This document shows, piece by piece, positions 30,501 to 37,614 of a DNA stretch of 37,708 nt; positions within the stretch are counted from its first letter, which is position 1; each line of letters opens with the position of its first letter. The notes beneath the pieces were generated by a model, which was given only the letters and a program-made list of their open reading frames with translations, was not told the origin of the DNA and made no database searches. The position numbers were made by a program, and so were the translations under genes. This DNA comes from a virus: positions 1 through 37,708 of IMG/VR virus record IMGVR_UViG_3300042540_000260; one strand, 5' to 3'.

Positions 30501-32475
30501 CGACCCAGACCGAGTTGAGATGGCTGATCGGATTGAGCGCATCTTGCAACAACTTGATGGAGAAAGTGTTAGCGATATCATGGCCAATCTAAAGCGGGAT
30601 TACAGGGCCAACTACGAGTCTGTGACTTGGCTTAAGGATACGCTGTTTCCCAAATATAAAGAGTTCTTGAAGAGGTTTGACGAAAACTTCAATGATCAGG
30701 CAAACAACTACGATAACCCCGACTATCTTCCAATTGGTTTTATTCGCGCTGGCGTATCGCTTGCAATCACTCCAGAGAACGAGGCCATGTATTACGAACA
30801 TGTGAGCCTGCGTCCGAAGCAGTCATCTTATACCATTAAGCGGGCCGACTACACTCAGCTTCCGACAGACAAGACAACCAACAAGCCCAAGGAAATTGAA
30901 TTCAACCTTCGCCGCAATGCGTTTGATTCCCTCTCCGATCAAGTCAGTAAGGCTTACACAAGTCCAGCTTGGCAACAGATCTTCGCGTTTATGAAGACGC
31001 CTGAATCCGAGAAACTATTCGGTGGCGCGGCCAACAAAGAATTCTTTATAGAAAGGCTCAATCGTTTGCGTCTTTCCAGAATGCGTCGAGGCAGCATGTC
31101 CTCTGGATATATTGAGAAAACAGCAGACGTTCTTTCTGTATTTGCCCGCAAAATCGGAACTGGTATTGCCCTTGGTGGTGCCTACCAGCCATTCAAACAG
31201 GCTCCCGACCAGCTTATTGCGGCCATTGGAACCACGGGTCGCGCCGATCTCATGGCAGAAAACATGGCTCCTTCGGCTTTGAAAGCGGCCAAGGTTCTAC
31301 TGGATAAGTTCTCCATTGGTCGCCGTGGAGATGCATCTTCTGGTTACAAATACATCAATCAAATGGAGGGGGCGCAGAACAAGATTGAGCGTTACTTGAG
31401 CGAGAGTCGGTGGGATGCGGCTAAAGAACAGGCTGGCAAGGTTGCTGATGTCTGGCTTTTGGCTCTAAAGAAAACGGACTACGTCTTTGCGGCTGGAGCT
31501 TGGATGACCTACTATCGGGCGCAACTCGCCAAAGATGGAGTCAAGTTCCAAGGATGGGAACAAGAATCACAGCTTCTGGAAACCGACACAGCCCGACAAG
31601 ATGCCGCAGCTTATGCCGAGCAGATGACCGATATCTATCAGGGTTCTTCCGACCCGACCAAGATGGCTACGTTTGTCCAAAGCGGTAAGTCTGGCTGGGA
31701 AAACCTTTTCAAAGCTATCTTTGTTCCGTTTAATTCATTTGCTGTTCAACAGAGGATGAGGATTTACTCCGATGCTAGGGATGCATTGTTGAAGTCTGGA
31801 GAAGACAAGGCTATTGGGGCTTTCGGTCTTGCTTCCACAATCGGAGGATTGGTGGCGTTCCATAGTGTTCGTAGGTTTGCCCTGCCCGCTCTTACTGGTT
31901 TGGGAGTGTCGATGTTGTATGCAGCATTCGGTGTGGACATGGAAGAGCCAGATGAAGAGAAGAAGGCTGAAGACTTCGCCAAGCGTTGGCGTCAGTTCCT
32001 TGGTGAATTCACAGCAAACCTATTGGTTGGTGGATCTGGCCAGATTGTCGAGGCGGCAACCATAGATTCATTTAACTATGCTGCTTATCTAATTGCCATG
32101 CAGACTGAAGATGAAACAGTCTTGGGTGACGATGGCGAGATTATCTCCTTCTCTAAATACGCCAAGGAGCGTTCTCCGTTCTGGCGCTATCGTTCGTTTG
32201 ATAATGCCATGAGCTTGGGCATGTTTGATATCGGTCTTGATCAAGGCAAGAAGGCTATCCTTGAAACCAAGACGTTAATGACTCCAGAGGAAATGGAGAA
32301 CTTTACCACTGAGGAGCAGAGCCTTCTTTACTTCGCGGCAATTTCAGATTGGCTTTACTTGATGCGTCTCAACGATGCCGACTTCGCCCGTATGGTTGAT
32401 AGGGCAAGGCGCGAGATCAAAGCCCGCTCCAAAGAAACGGAAAAGGAACTAAAGCGAATCCGTAGCGGGCGTTAA
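24574..32475 (+). CDS. Giant polyvalent/ejection protein with zincin and methyltransferase-like domains, 2,633 aa
   Basis: Order of parts: two W-W-E-x-D-L motifs in an acidic N-terminus (residues 6-45); hydrophobic helices (about 160-206 and 245-262); a Pro/Val/Glu linker (about 433-497); a zincin-like metallopeptidase domain with H934-E-Y-G-H938 and a downstream ESEWFAQSFAEY (990-1001) that can supply the third ligand; a methyltransferase-like domain (about 1240-1380) with NADIGGG and FYIYEGDKSGTG; long coiled coils (about 1450-1750); and a helical C-terminal region with membrane segments (about 2413-2455). This matches the 'polyvalent protein' class of phages and conjugative elements, which is packaged and sent into the host ahead of the DNA. 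It probably also serves as an internal virion/ejection protein. Its stop shares TTAA with the facing gene. Confidence 0.8.
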   Translation: MADEQWWESDLRAAGGFSSPKVPPVTSSLPEEEEEEENWWERDLQSSTKATDVGRAYSGLGSYERPVEAPQESIFRSFADPFLNIGAGINDVVKGFTDAFGADNAVSQNLAKNSEWYRSLLSAGAKEDAEEIGRIMQEAEGQGVLAEIGAGLKALSVAPIDLVSQGIGSLIPFIATAGVGKAIGLSRAGVAVLQGVQGGAVGGGIVKGEIYDAVKEQLINSGVDEAKAEKAANEAQAYNGKNLDQILLGVGLGVAASSTGAEGAIRSLITRKAGQEAAKEVTEQEIQKILRTGFVRGAAQGLAVETTTEALQGGQERLAANVAVGREGFDVEPMRGVFGQATLEGALGGILGGGAGGISAKVEQLGMRESVALRDAAKAAQEAKQNNAPASAAVVEEQINQTLEETPDQRVARLQQEAAEAAAIDLEEEGEGGVEPTVPVTPPVVPTPEGAVAPVEPVVPAAGAVEPTAVATPTEPVAPTEPAAAEPVPAVAPRPAVDVEALSPNAKRANRILNNAGVDPETAAFVAQQYQDEIADLGGEELRAFVLDKFEENGGVIPAQMRYSEDQEYYEMAFGIGPEEAATLVENAKGQNTQMAQAELEQNKQWRRKDEQITEAQQGVAVAQPEAQAVPLPAGEVPPSPAIEGRRVPLAAPEAAVTPEVTPETPNLEPLRRVARAEQTEEDVSGLVGQGLVELYNGQPVITQAGLETLPEAERPRLNPEARKIQIDTGSNEVVAEAIAKGLRIGVDQVGTGVRMPAGWILVEDIYVPPKPKERITPSDIETAVIPEEAGDVFANLVRRKQEVQPVVLQKPVGSQFQNPEEFRSAFDLRGQGHTRFAIRLDLMQEDGAITEDGKNLILATIWDNNTNDEFLANMEMGSARKNVKSYGYGGRTRQTVEGGRVEQKPLLELIRQTRRGGAEADKRTALTLNTFWHEYGHAGYYSLLDAKQKKAVDDAYNKTTRAGRRAFFAEGKSDAENTPWFSKYYAKNESEWFAQSFAEYVITQKSDQKNLVPIFEQLLDKIKAVFTKLFNRKEQVNLNDIFDFIIRGEAYGQTPTWQGFIMSTKPAVYGTPRGQAISPEFTKRLLEREGVSPQDERRQQIIDGISLRFRRSKNEYGNNEFKTEYDFGGRSPIVDKISFSLEQFDDSTVAMSYLPSKGGKYVNIKLGELEQQFKGRAAAERAIKRAIAEIEMDERVGGAEEAAPITDVWQAPEQEITSAKTSINEKKLPAVFNKVKEWVSGTVNADIGGGRFDNATDWLRDRGVTNLIIDWFNRDRAFNEANINRVRGGQADTATASNVLNVIQESDARDLVIRQAADAIKEDGVAYFYIYEGDKSGTGKQTTSGWQENRRTQDYIDEISQHFGDVTRQGQMIVARNPIKEGAEPTMAPEIPETIPTFSEGSPEASTLSTMAASMAKVDAASEAKGPTTYKISEIASIWMDQGGDTRRLQDLISENTNLTPANAKKVANAIAKQYDIQNSIAEAQIETAEGISLEGLPEGVSIPKEADPKRTKTVIQRLIDVTTGVRVPPVKITATERSLLNSQIRLKAAAFRDAKKAQQETASEVVEIIKAMELRGPVRPKQAQALAKRAAKVIWTSEKSMESFIAYAEKVVANTNYDADLREAKAAQKRALELSKRSTVASPQQEVLANIAKIGVNMLENPREFADVVNYYMRGFKPVVSPDYVVVPDEEMTSYLSQAEDIVEEARAEFDRIVTQRLSEKYGVSPDKIQSILDAQDIERALTQYAKREVAEAILNEKANEVLAGLRAYDQSSLRGDQRKIIDSILKLDPSLLSSQERQQFVRTGNNIIFNNQTHGAEFFAVTAKGQQMAKEAASNEDLIAKNNAWVNILPSLRSRTLQKTWRNWALELQSVADTFRNAFGKGAMAKVYRMMGMYDLDRGFTSAANAVNKIQEEISAFYNGLEKKYKASARSQDGILAEGVVGFLIQKVPEKGEVESLAQRRNLIQQDIRNRRNDPDRVEMADRIERILQQLDGESVSDIMANLKRDYRANYESVTWLKDTLFPKYKEFLKRFDENFNDQANNYDNPDYLPIGFIRAGVSLAITPENEAMYYEHVSLRPKQSSYTIKRADYTQLPTDKTTNKPKEIEFNLRRNAFDSLSDQVSKAYTSPAWQQIFAFMKTPESEKLFGGAANKEFFIERLNRLRLSRMRRGSMSSGYIEKTADVLSVFARKIGTGIALGGAYQPFKQAPDQLIAAIGTTGRADLMAENMAPSALKAAKVLLDKFSIGRRGDASSGYKYINQMEGAQNKIERYLSESRWDAAKEQAGKVADVWLLALKKTDYVFAAGAWMTYYRAQLAKDGVKFQGWEQESQLLETDTARQDAAAYAEQMTDIYQGSSDPTKMATFVQSGKSGWENLFKAIFVPFNSFAVQQRMRIYSDARDALLKSGEDKAIGAFGLASTIGGLVAFHSVRRFALPALTGLGVSMLYAAFGVDMEEPDEEKKAEDFAKRWRQFLGEFTANLLVGGSGQIVEAATIDSFNYAAYLIAMQTEDETVLGDDGEIISFSKYAKERSPFWRYRSFDNAMSLGMFDIGLDQGKKAILETKTLMTPEEMENFTTEEQSLLYFAAISDWLYLMRLNDADFARMVDRARREIKARSKETEKELKRIRSGR

Positions 32476-33116
32476 ATCAGTCCGCGAGACTTAGCCTCGT
32501 CCAACTCTTCCTGAGTCCACTGCTGGGCATACCAGACTTGGCTATCCCAAGGTAGCGGTCTCATGCGGTCAACCCCGAAAGAAAGCCTTCCGTAGTTGTT
32601 GGGGCTATTCTCTTCTAGCTTAACAAACTTGTCCTCTGGAAGCATGTCCTTGTCATGGGGAAGGAACAGGTAGCCACGCAAGAAATCCAGAATGAAACTA
32701 TGGCGGATAAGAAAAGTGGATTGGGCGCAACTCATCCAAGGTGGAGCATCCATCTTCGCCCCGAAGACCATGCCCTTGTCACCAAGATCCTCGTACATCT
32801 TTTCGGGAACCCAACCAAACCACAGGCAGTCAGCTTCTTTATAAATGAAATCTTTTCCACAGTTGTAGGCAATCATGGCCAAGGCGCAAATTGACGCCGA
32901 CCATCCACACAGCCCTCCCCTATTCTCTTTGATCAGATCTCCGACATGCCCCGCATTGTGATTACAGAGGATGTGATTGACTGCTGGAACATTCCTGACA
33001 GTTGAGATGATATGGTAATCGTGGGTATACCTTTCGGTGTTCTCCCGCCAGATATCATAAAAAGACCGATCCCAATCAGATCGGTAGTGGTAGCCCGAAC
33101 CAACAACGTAATTCAT
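32472..33116 (-). CDS. Glycosyltransferase-like protein, 214 aa
   Basis: This is the last gene of the minus-strand operon. The order of a strand block (HIISTVRNVPAVNHILCNHN), helices and KDFIYKEADCLWFG recalls GT-A nucleotide-sugar enzymes, with E94-A-D96 standing where D-x-D is expected. Trp-rich regions after it (SPNNYGRLSFGVDRMRPLPW) resemble acceptor sites. The family is not certain. The gene overlaps the upstream methyltransferase by ATGA and ends on a TTAA stop shared with the giant gene on the other strand. Confidence 0.5.
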   Translation of the reverse strand: MNYVVGSGYHYRSDWDRSFYDIWRENTERYTHDYHIISTVRNVPAVNHILCNHNAGHVGDLIKENRGGLCGWSASICALAMIAYNCGKDFIYKEADCLWFGWVPEKMYEDLGDKGMVFGAKMDAPPWMSCAQSTFLIRHSFILDFLRGYLFLPHDKDMLPEDKFVKLEENSPNNYGRLSFGVDRMRPLPWDSQVWYAQQWTQEELDEAKSRGLI

Positions 33117-33676
33117 TTCTTACGATAGATAGATAGGGTGGGCTTTATCCAACGCGCCGTAGCAATAGATCTCAAGTCCCGTGAGAACTCTTCCATCCAT
33201 TGGAATCCCCAAAATTCAAAGATCTCATTCCAGTAGGATTGTGGCTGGCAATTTACATGATGGTGACCTCCGTCACTCCACTGAGGTTCAGAGTAGGTCA
33301 TGGCCACAATCTGGGCAGAGTTAAATGTGGTCATGTAGTTGTTAACATATTTCTGTTCAACGTGTTCAACAAACTCGCAAGACCAAGCCAAGTCAAAAGA
33401 TCTATTCGGTTTGTATGGGCCTTGGGCATAGTCATGGATCATTATCTTGTCTTTGACTGGGCTATGCTCAAGAGCCTTGTAAGATCCCTCAATCCCGATG
33501 GCATCCACTCCGTTGTCCATGAACCACTTAATTGCGTGACCCTCGCCGCATCCAATATCGATTAGATTCTTTGGTTGGAAGGTATCTATCAGCTTCTGCC
33601 ACACGATTGGATCATAGGTATCTGGGTCTCCGCCCTGAACAAACCCTCCGAGGTGGCCGTCTTGTACGAGAATCAT
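33113..33676 (-). CDS. Class I SAM-dependent methyltransferase, 187 aa
   Basis: The SAM-binding motif I is LIDIGCGEGHA (residues 38-48), followed by an acidic end of strand 2 (GIEGS) and FDLAWSCEFVEHV (motif IV region). It looks like the Methyltransf_11/23 class acting on small molecules or sugars. The GGHHHVNC segment follows the core. It overlaps both neighbours by ATGA. With the other methyltransferases and sugar enzymes it probably modifies a glycan; the substrate is unknown. Confidence 0.75.
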   Translation of the reverse strand: MILVQDGHLGGFVQGGDPDTYDPIVWQKLIDTFQPKNLIDIGCGEGHAIKWFMDNGVDAIGIEGSYKALEHSPVKDKIMIHDYAQGPYKPNRSFDLAWSCEFVEHVEQKYVNNYMTTFNSAQIVAMTYSEPQWSDGGHHHVNCQPQSYWNEIFEFWGFQWMEEFSRDLRSIATARWIKPTLSIYRKK

Positions 33677-34200
33677 TTGATTGCCTCCATGATAATAGTT
33701 TCAATCCTATTGTTATGGTCTCCGATTACCTTACCATGGCCCTCCAGTTCGCTAAAATCCCTTAGACCAATGTGTCCCAATTCAAAGCCAGCAGCATAAA
33801 GACATGCAAAAAGAATATTATAATCCCAAGCAGAAAGATGACCATGATCTAACAAAATTGATTTAACGGCCCCCCGCCTTGATCCATCTCCAAAACCTGA
33901 TTTTTTATGCCACTTTAAATAAGCTTCATCTGCCTCATCATAGATTTGGTGTGCGTTTGGAACAGCTACTCGCAACTTTCCTTCGGGCTTTAATACTCTG
34001 TGTGCCTCCATAAAGAAACGAACGGCATCAGGAGTTGTGGTGTGTTCGACAGTGTGTGAAGTATAAATAAAGTCTACTGAATTCCCATCAAATGGAAGTG
34101 GCTTTGTAATGTCTATGTAATCTGGAGGTGCGAACATGATGTCCATGTTTCTCCATCCTTCTTTGATGTCACCCCCTGCGCCTATGTTTAGTTTAATCAT
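33673..34200 (-). CDS. Class I SAM-dependent methyltransferase, 175 aa
   Basis: The motif LNIGAGGDIKEGWRNMDI (from residue 4) is the start of a class I fold as in Methyltransf_11-type 'K-L-N-I-G-x-G' enzymes. VDFIYTSHTVEHTT and AHRVLKPEGKLRVAVPN complete the core pattern. I chose ATG 34200, which overlaps the upstream stop by ATGA; an earlier in-frame start at 34245 would cover the end of the previous gene. Many sugar-cluster methyltransferases share this layout. Confidence 0.75.
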   Translation of the reverse strand: MIKLNIGAGGDIKEGWRNMDIMFAPPDYIDITKPLPFDGNSVDFIYTSHTVEHTTTPDAVRFFMEAHRVLKPEGKLRVAVPNAHQIYDEADEAYLKWHKKSGFGDGSRRGAVKSILLDHGHLSAWDYNILFACLYAAGFELGHIGLRDFSELEGHGKVIGDHNNRIETIIMEAIK

Positions 34201-34730
34201 GGCTTTTGAAAAGCAACTGCCCCGTTGATTGCGTCTGTAATCCAAATTGATTTGGATGGATTGTGAGCCATTTCAAATATCTTGGTCATGTCCATCAGAT
34301 AGCTATGCTGTTCGTGGGTAATATCGTCAAAGATAATCCAGCCTCCAGATTTGACCAGCTTCCATCCATCAACTAGATCCTTTTGTCCGCCTTCGTAAGA
34401 GTGGTCTCCATCAATTGTGACCAAATCAAATGATATTCCTTCCTGAATCAGTTGTGGCAGGATGTCGTGGGAGTTGCCGTCGATAAATCTAGTTTGCCCT
34501 TTGTAACCAAGCCGATTCAACAGGTCTACAATATGGTCATGGCTACCGCGACCAGTGCCGCCGTATTCGCGTCCCCACATATCAACAAGTGTGAGGCTTT
34601 CAATTGTCGGACATTCGTTGATAACAACTTCCAGACTTGTTCCTTCGTTGACCCCGACTTCCAGATAGGATTTTGATCCTTGGCATACACGGGATAGTGC
34701 TTCTCTGATTGCGTAGATATGTTTGTTCAT
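34197..34730 (-). CDS. Class I SAM-dependent methyltransferase (Methyltransf_24-like), 177 aa
   Basis: YLEVGVNEGTS (22-32) is motif I, LVTIDGDHSYEGGQKDL (about 103-119) is the 'DGDHSY' block of Methyltransf_24 enzymes, and GGWIIFDDI follows. These residues are typical of cephalosporin-hydroxylase- or glycan-linked O-methyltransferases. It overlaps the upstream two-domain glycosyltransferase gene by ATGA and starts the row of three methyltransferases. Confidence 0.8.
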   Translation of the reverse strand: MNKHIYAIREALSRVCQGSKSYLEVGVNEGTSLEVVINECPTIESLTLVDMWGREYGGTGRGSHDHIVDLLNRLGYKGQTRFIDGNSHDILPQLIQEGISFDLVTIDGDHSYEGGQKDLVDGWKLVKSGGWIIFDDITHEQHSYLMDMTKIFEMAHNPSKSIWITDAINGAVAFQKP

Positions 34731-36037
34731 GTTAATAGCATCTTGAATATTCTTTCATTCCATTTTGAAGCTGGTCGTTCCATTGATCCCGTCCAGCTTG
34801 ATGGATGATCTTCATGGATAAGTATCTTCTCATTCGGTATTTCGGCAGGATAGCGGTCTTCGATCAGGTTGTCCATAGTGGAAACCCATCCAAATTGCCG
34901 CCGAATCCAAGCCGCCACAGCCAAGTCAAACCAAGGGGAGGCCACGGCACAGTCAGGAAAGTTGTAGATTCGGTCTGCCAGCCAGTCCCAACGAAAGGCG
35001 AATAGCTCTCGTCCAATATGGGCGGGGTCACGCCGCACCCCGACAGCCCCGAACCTACGGCAGTGAGAGATCACAGAATGGAGGTCTTGAATCTGAACAT
35101 CGTCATTAGTCCACACGATAACATCCCGACCCTTGGCAAATTTAAGCGCCTTCTCCAGCATGGATTTCAGCATGGGGAGCGGTCTGGAGTCCCCGATTTC
35201 CTGTGCTGTCCTCACATTTTCAGCCGTCAGCATGTGATCAAATGCCTGTTTCTGGCTCTTAAATGCCTCCCTGTGGCGCTTTTCCTGCCCGAATCGGTCT
35301 ACAATCGCCCACGCCTCACCCTCTGGAAGCAGAGTTTTCTCCACCTCATCACAGATCTGATCCACGTTGTAGTCCCGATATCGGAAGGTAGAGGTAGCGG
35401 TAACTGGCGGAGGACTACCTCGCCATCCATCATTAATCAAAGCAATGGTCGGACACTTGGCAGCATTAGCCAGCCAGAGGTGGAGGGTATCGATGGTCAC
35501 CAGACAGGACGCCGCATCCAAAACCCCCAATAAATCAAATGGCTTTTCTGCTTGGATGGTGGAGAGGTCTACGATTTTGTATTCAGGAAATCTTGACTTG
35601 AGCCCGCGCACCAAATGTTCGCCATTCGCGAATGGCGAACTCACTCCATGGGTAGCCACGGCAATGAACGGGCCTTCTGGGATTAGTTTTGCCTCTCGTT
35701 GCGGATCGCGCCGATCAAAAATGTAAGGATGTTTCCTCCATTGATCCCGAAACCCACCAAGTCGATAGCTCTCCAGAGCATAGTTCTTTTCCTGTTTGGT
35801 TTCTTTCGGATGCATGAAGACCTGTGCAACCCGAAGGTCTGGCAATCCTTGGCATAGGTTTATGCAGTGCTGTAACTCAACTGGATCTCCGCTATACTTA
35901 CGAGTCTGGCAGTAACTTGTCCCCTCAAGGATCGAAGCGTATTTCTCCGATGTTACAAAGGTAGTCCCCTTGTTGGCATAAGCCACGGGCAGGAGGTTCA
36001 CATGGTCTCCGAGTCTCCCAAGATTCAGGATGGTCAT
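34727..36037 (-). CDS. Two-domain glycosyltransferase: GT9-like plus GT-A-like part, 436 aa
   Basis: The N-terminal ~240 residues look like the heptosyltransferase/GT9 (GT-B) group: LGRLGDHVNLLPVAYA at the start, then FIAVATHGVSSPFANGEHL and TIDTLHLWLANAAKCPTIAL (about 180-200), the donor-site helix. The C-terminal ~140 residues carry VIVWTNDDVQI (N311-D-D313) and end in a Trp-rich block with NEKILIHEDHPSSW, as in a GT-A-like or polysaccharide-binding module. The two parts may make one glycan in two steps. ATG 36037 overlaps the primase stop. Confidence 0.6.
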   Translation of the reverse strand: MTILNLGRLGDHVNLLPVAYANKGTTFVTSEKYASILEGTSYCQTRKYSGDPVELQHCINLCQGLPDLRVAQVFMHPKETKQEKNYALESYRLGGFRDQWRKHPYIFDRRDPQREAKLIPEGPFIAVATHGVSSPFANGEHLVRGLKSRFPEYKIVDLSTIQAEKPFDLLGVLDAASCLVTIDTLHLWLANAAKCPTIALINDGWRGSPPPVTATSTFRYRDYNVDQICDEVEKTLLPEGEAWAIVDRFGQEKRHREAFKSQKQAFDHMLTAENVRTAQEIGDSRPLPMLKSMLEKALKFAKGRDVIVWTNDDVQIQDLHSVISHCRRFGAVGVRRDPAHIGRELFAFRWDWLADRIYNFPDCAVASPWFDLAVAAWIRRQFGWVSTMDNLIEDRYPAEIPNEKILIHEDHPSSWTGSMERPASKWNERIFKMLLT

Positions 36038-37614
36038 AGCCTTTTGAGCGTATCCAAAAGAGGAAGTAGGTCAACCATTGAGGTGCGGCGTTTTATTTCC
36101 GCTTCCAGCATAGACTTGTATATACAATGTATATCCAGACCAGCTATATCCTCACAGGATATACCGCTAATCGCCGCCTCAACTGATCCATCCAACTGGG
36201 AAATAACTTTTGCTACGGATGCGGGATTACCAGCCTCATAGTCCGAGTCCATAATGGTTTTGATGTCTTCGTCCGACAATAAATTCCAATTATAATTTGA
36301 TGCGATGTCCTTACCGCACAATAAAAGATGGGCAACTAGTTGCTTCCAAGACTCTCCTTTCTGCTCTCCGTAGCGGGTTTCTGTTGGCAGGGCTATATGT
36401 CCTCCGCCCATTGCCATCTTTTTCTTTAGTTGTGAAGGCTTGATACCAAGCAGCTTCGCACACCGATTGGCTAACTCATCCCTTTCAATCCCGTCTTCCA
36501 AGACCGATAGGGCTTGCCCGACCTTGCCCATGGCAATTTGCTTGTCCTCAATTGAGTTTTTATCCAGAGATTCAGCCAATGCTTCGGGGTAGATCTTGGC
36601 TTTTGAGATCAGACTTGCAAGATCTCCGCCCGAAACTAAGAAGGAATCGGGATCTCCATCTGGCAACATGACAGCCCTAACCCTAACACCGAGGCTTGCT
36701 AACCCCGCAAATGCTTTAAATGACGCCTCTCGCCCCGCTTTATCCCCGTCGAATACCAAGACAGCCTCCTCGCATAAACGACGAATGGTGGCCCCGTGGG
36801 TAGCGGTAAACCCTGTTCCAAGTGGAGCAACAGCATTGGTGATCCCGCTTAAGTGGCACCTGATAGTATCAATCTGCCCCTCGACTATGACTGCAATCCC
36901 CCTGTCTATGATGGATCTCTTGGCCTTATCCAGTCCATACAGTAGTTTACCTTTATGAAAAAGAGACGATTCTGGGCTGTTGAGATACTTGGCTGGATGG
37001 TTGTCGGTAGTTCTACCGCTGAATCCCACCAGAGTCCCCGACTCATCCGCTATCCCAAACATAATCCGATTGGTAAAACGTAGCGTCCCGTTGTCGTAAG
37101 TTAGACCCGATAGGGCATGATGATCGGTATTACCAGACAAAGCGTAGTGTTTCGGAGCAAAGCCGATCTTCCATTCCTCGCAGATCTCTTTATTAAATCC
37201 CCGTTCCTTGAGGATCTTGCGGGCCTCGACCCCCTCCTTACTTAAAAGCAAACTGAAAAATTGTTGGTGGGCTTTATAGACTACTGATACCAAGCCCTTT
37301 CGTAGCTTGTCGGCCTCACTCTCCTGCTCCTCTATAGCTATCCCCGCCTTGGCCCCAAGCTTACGGACAGATTCGGGGAAGTTGATCTTGTCCATCTCCA
37401 TGACGAATCGGAAAACCGATCCCCCCGCCCCGCATCCGAAACAATGGTAGCTTCCCTTGTCATCATTAATAAAAAAAGAAGGAGTCCTCTCCCGATGGAA
37501 GGGACATAGAGCAGAGAATCGCCCGCCCCTCTGTTTCACAGGGAAGTAATCCCCTGCTACTTCAGAGAGACGGACGTTCGCCGCTATCGAAGCAATGGTT
37601 GTTTCGGAGATCAG
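36034..37614 (-). CDS. dnaG: DnaG-type DNA primase, 526 aa
   Basis: This enzyme makes RNA primers at the fork. The CHC2 zinc ribbon is C37, H40, C58, C61 (ALCPFHRERTP, YHCFGCGAGG). The TOPRIM core is E245 (VIVEGQIDT) and D289/D291 (FDGDKAG), and RFTNRIMFGIADESGTLVGF precedes it. A GTG at 37539 would begin inside the zinc domain. The frame is open upstream, and ISETTIASIAANVRLSEVAG reads as the standard N-terminal helix, so I place the start at CTG 37614, overlapping the previous TGA as CTGA. The C-terminal ~150 residues (helicase-binding or specialised) are divergent. It heads the sugar-enzyme genes in the visible operon. Confidence 0.8.
   Translation of the reverse strand: MISETTIASIAANVRLSEVAGDYFPVKQRGGRFSALCPFHRERTPSFFINDDKGSYHCFGCGAGGSVFRFVMEMDKINFPESVRKLGAKAGIAIEEQESEADKLRKGLVSVVYKAHQQFFSLLLSKEGVEARKILKERGFNKEICEEWKIGFAPKHYALSGNTDHHALSGLTYDNGTLRFTNRIMFGIADESGTLVGFSGRTTDNHPAKYLNSPESSLFHKGKLLYGLDKAKRSIIDRGIAVIVEGQIDTIRCHLSGITNAVAPLGTGFTATHGATIRRLCEEAVLVFDGDKAGREASFKAFAGLASLGVRVRAVMLPDGDPDSFLVSGGDLASLISKAKIYPEALAESLDKNSIEDKQIAMGKVGQALSVLEDGIERDELANRCAKLLGIKPSQLKKKMAMGGGHIALPTETRYGEQKGESWKQLVAHLLLCGKDIASNYNWNLLSDEDIKTIMDSDYEAGNPASVAKVISQLDGSVEAAISGISCEDIAGLDIHCIYKSMLEAEIKRRTSMVDLLPLLDTLKRL

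Noticed and set aside
35018-35533. Plus-strand open frame opposite the two-domain glycosyltransferase
   Set aside because: It is fully antisense to a gene with clear motifs; the product has no domain and no start context.
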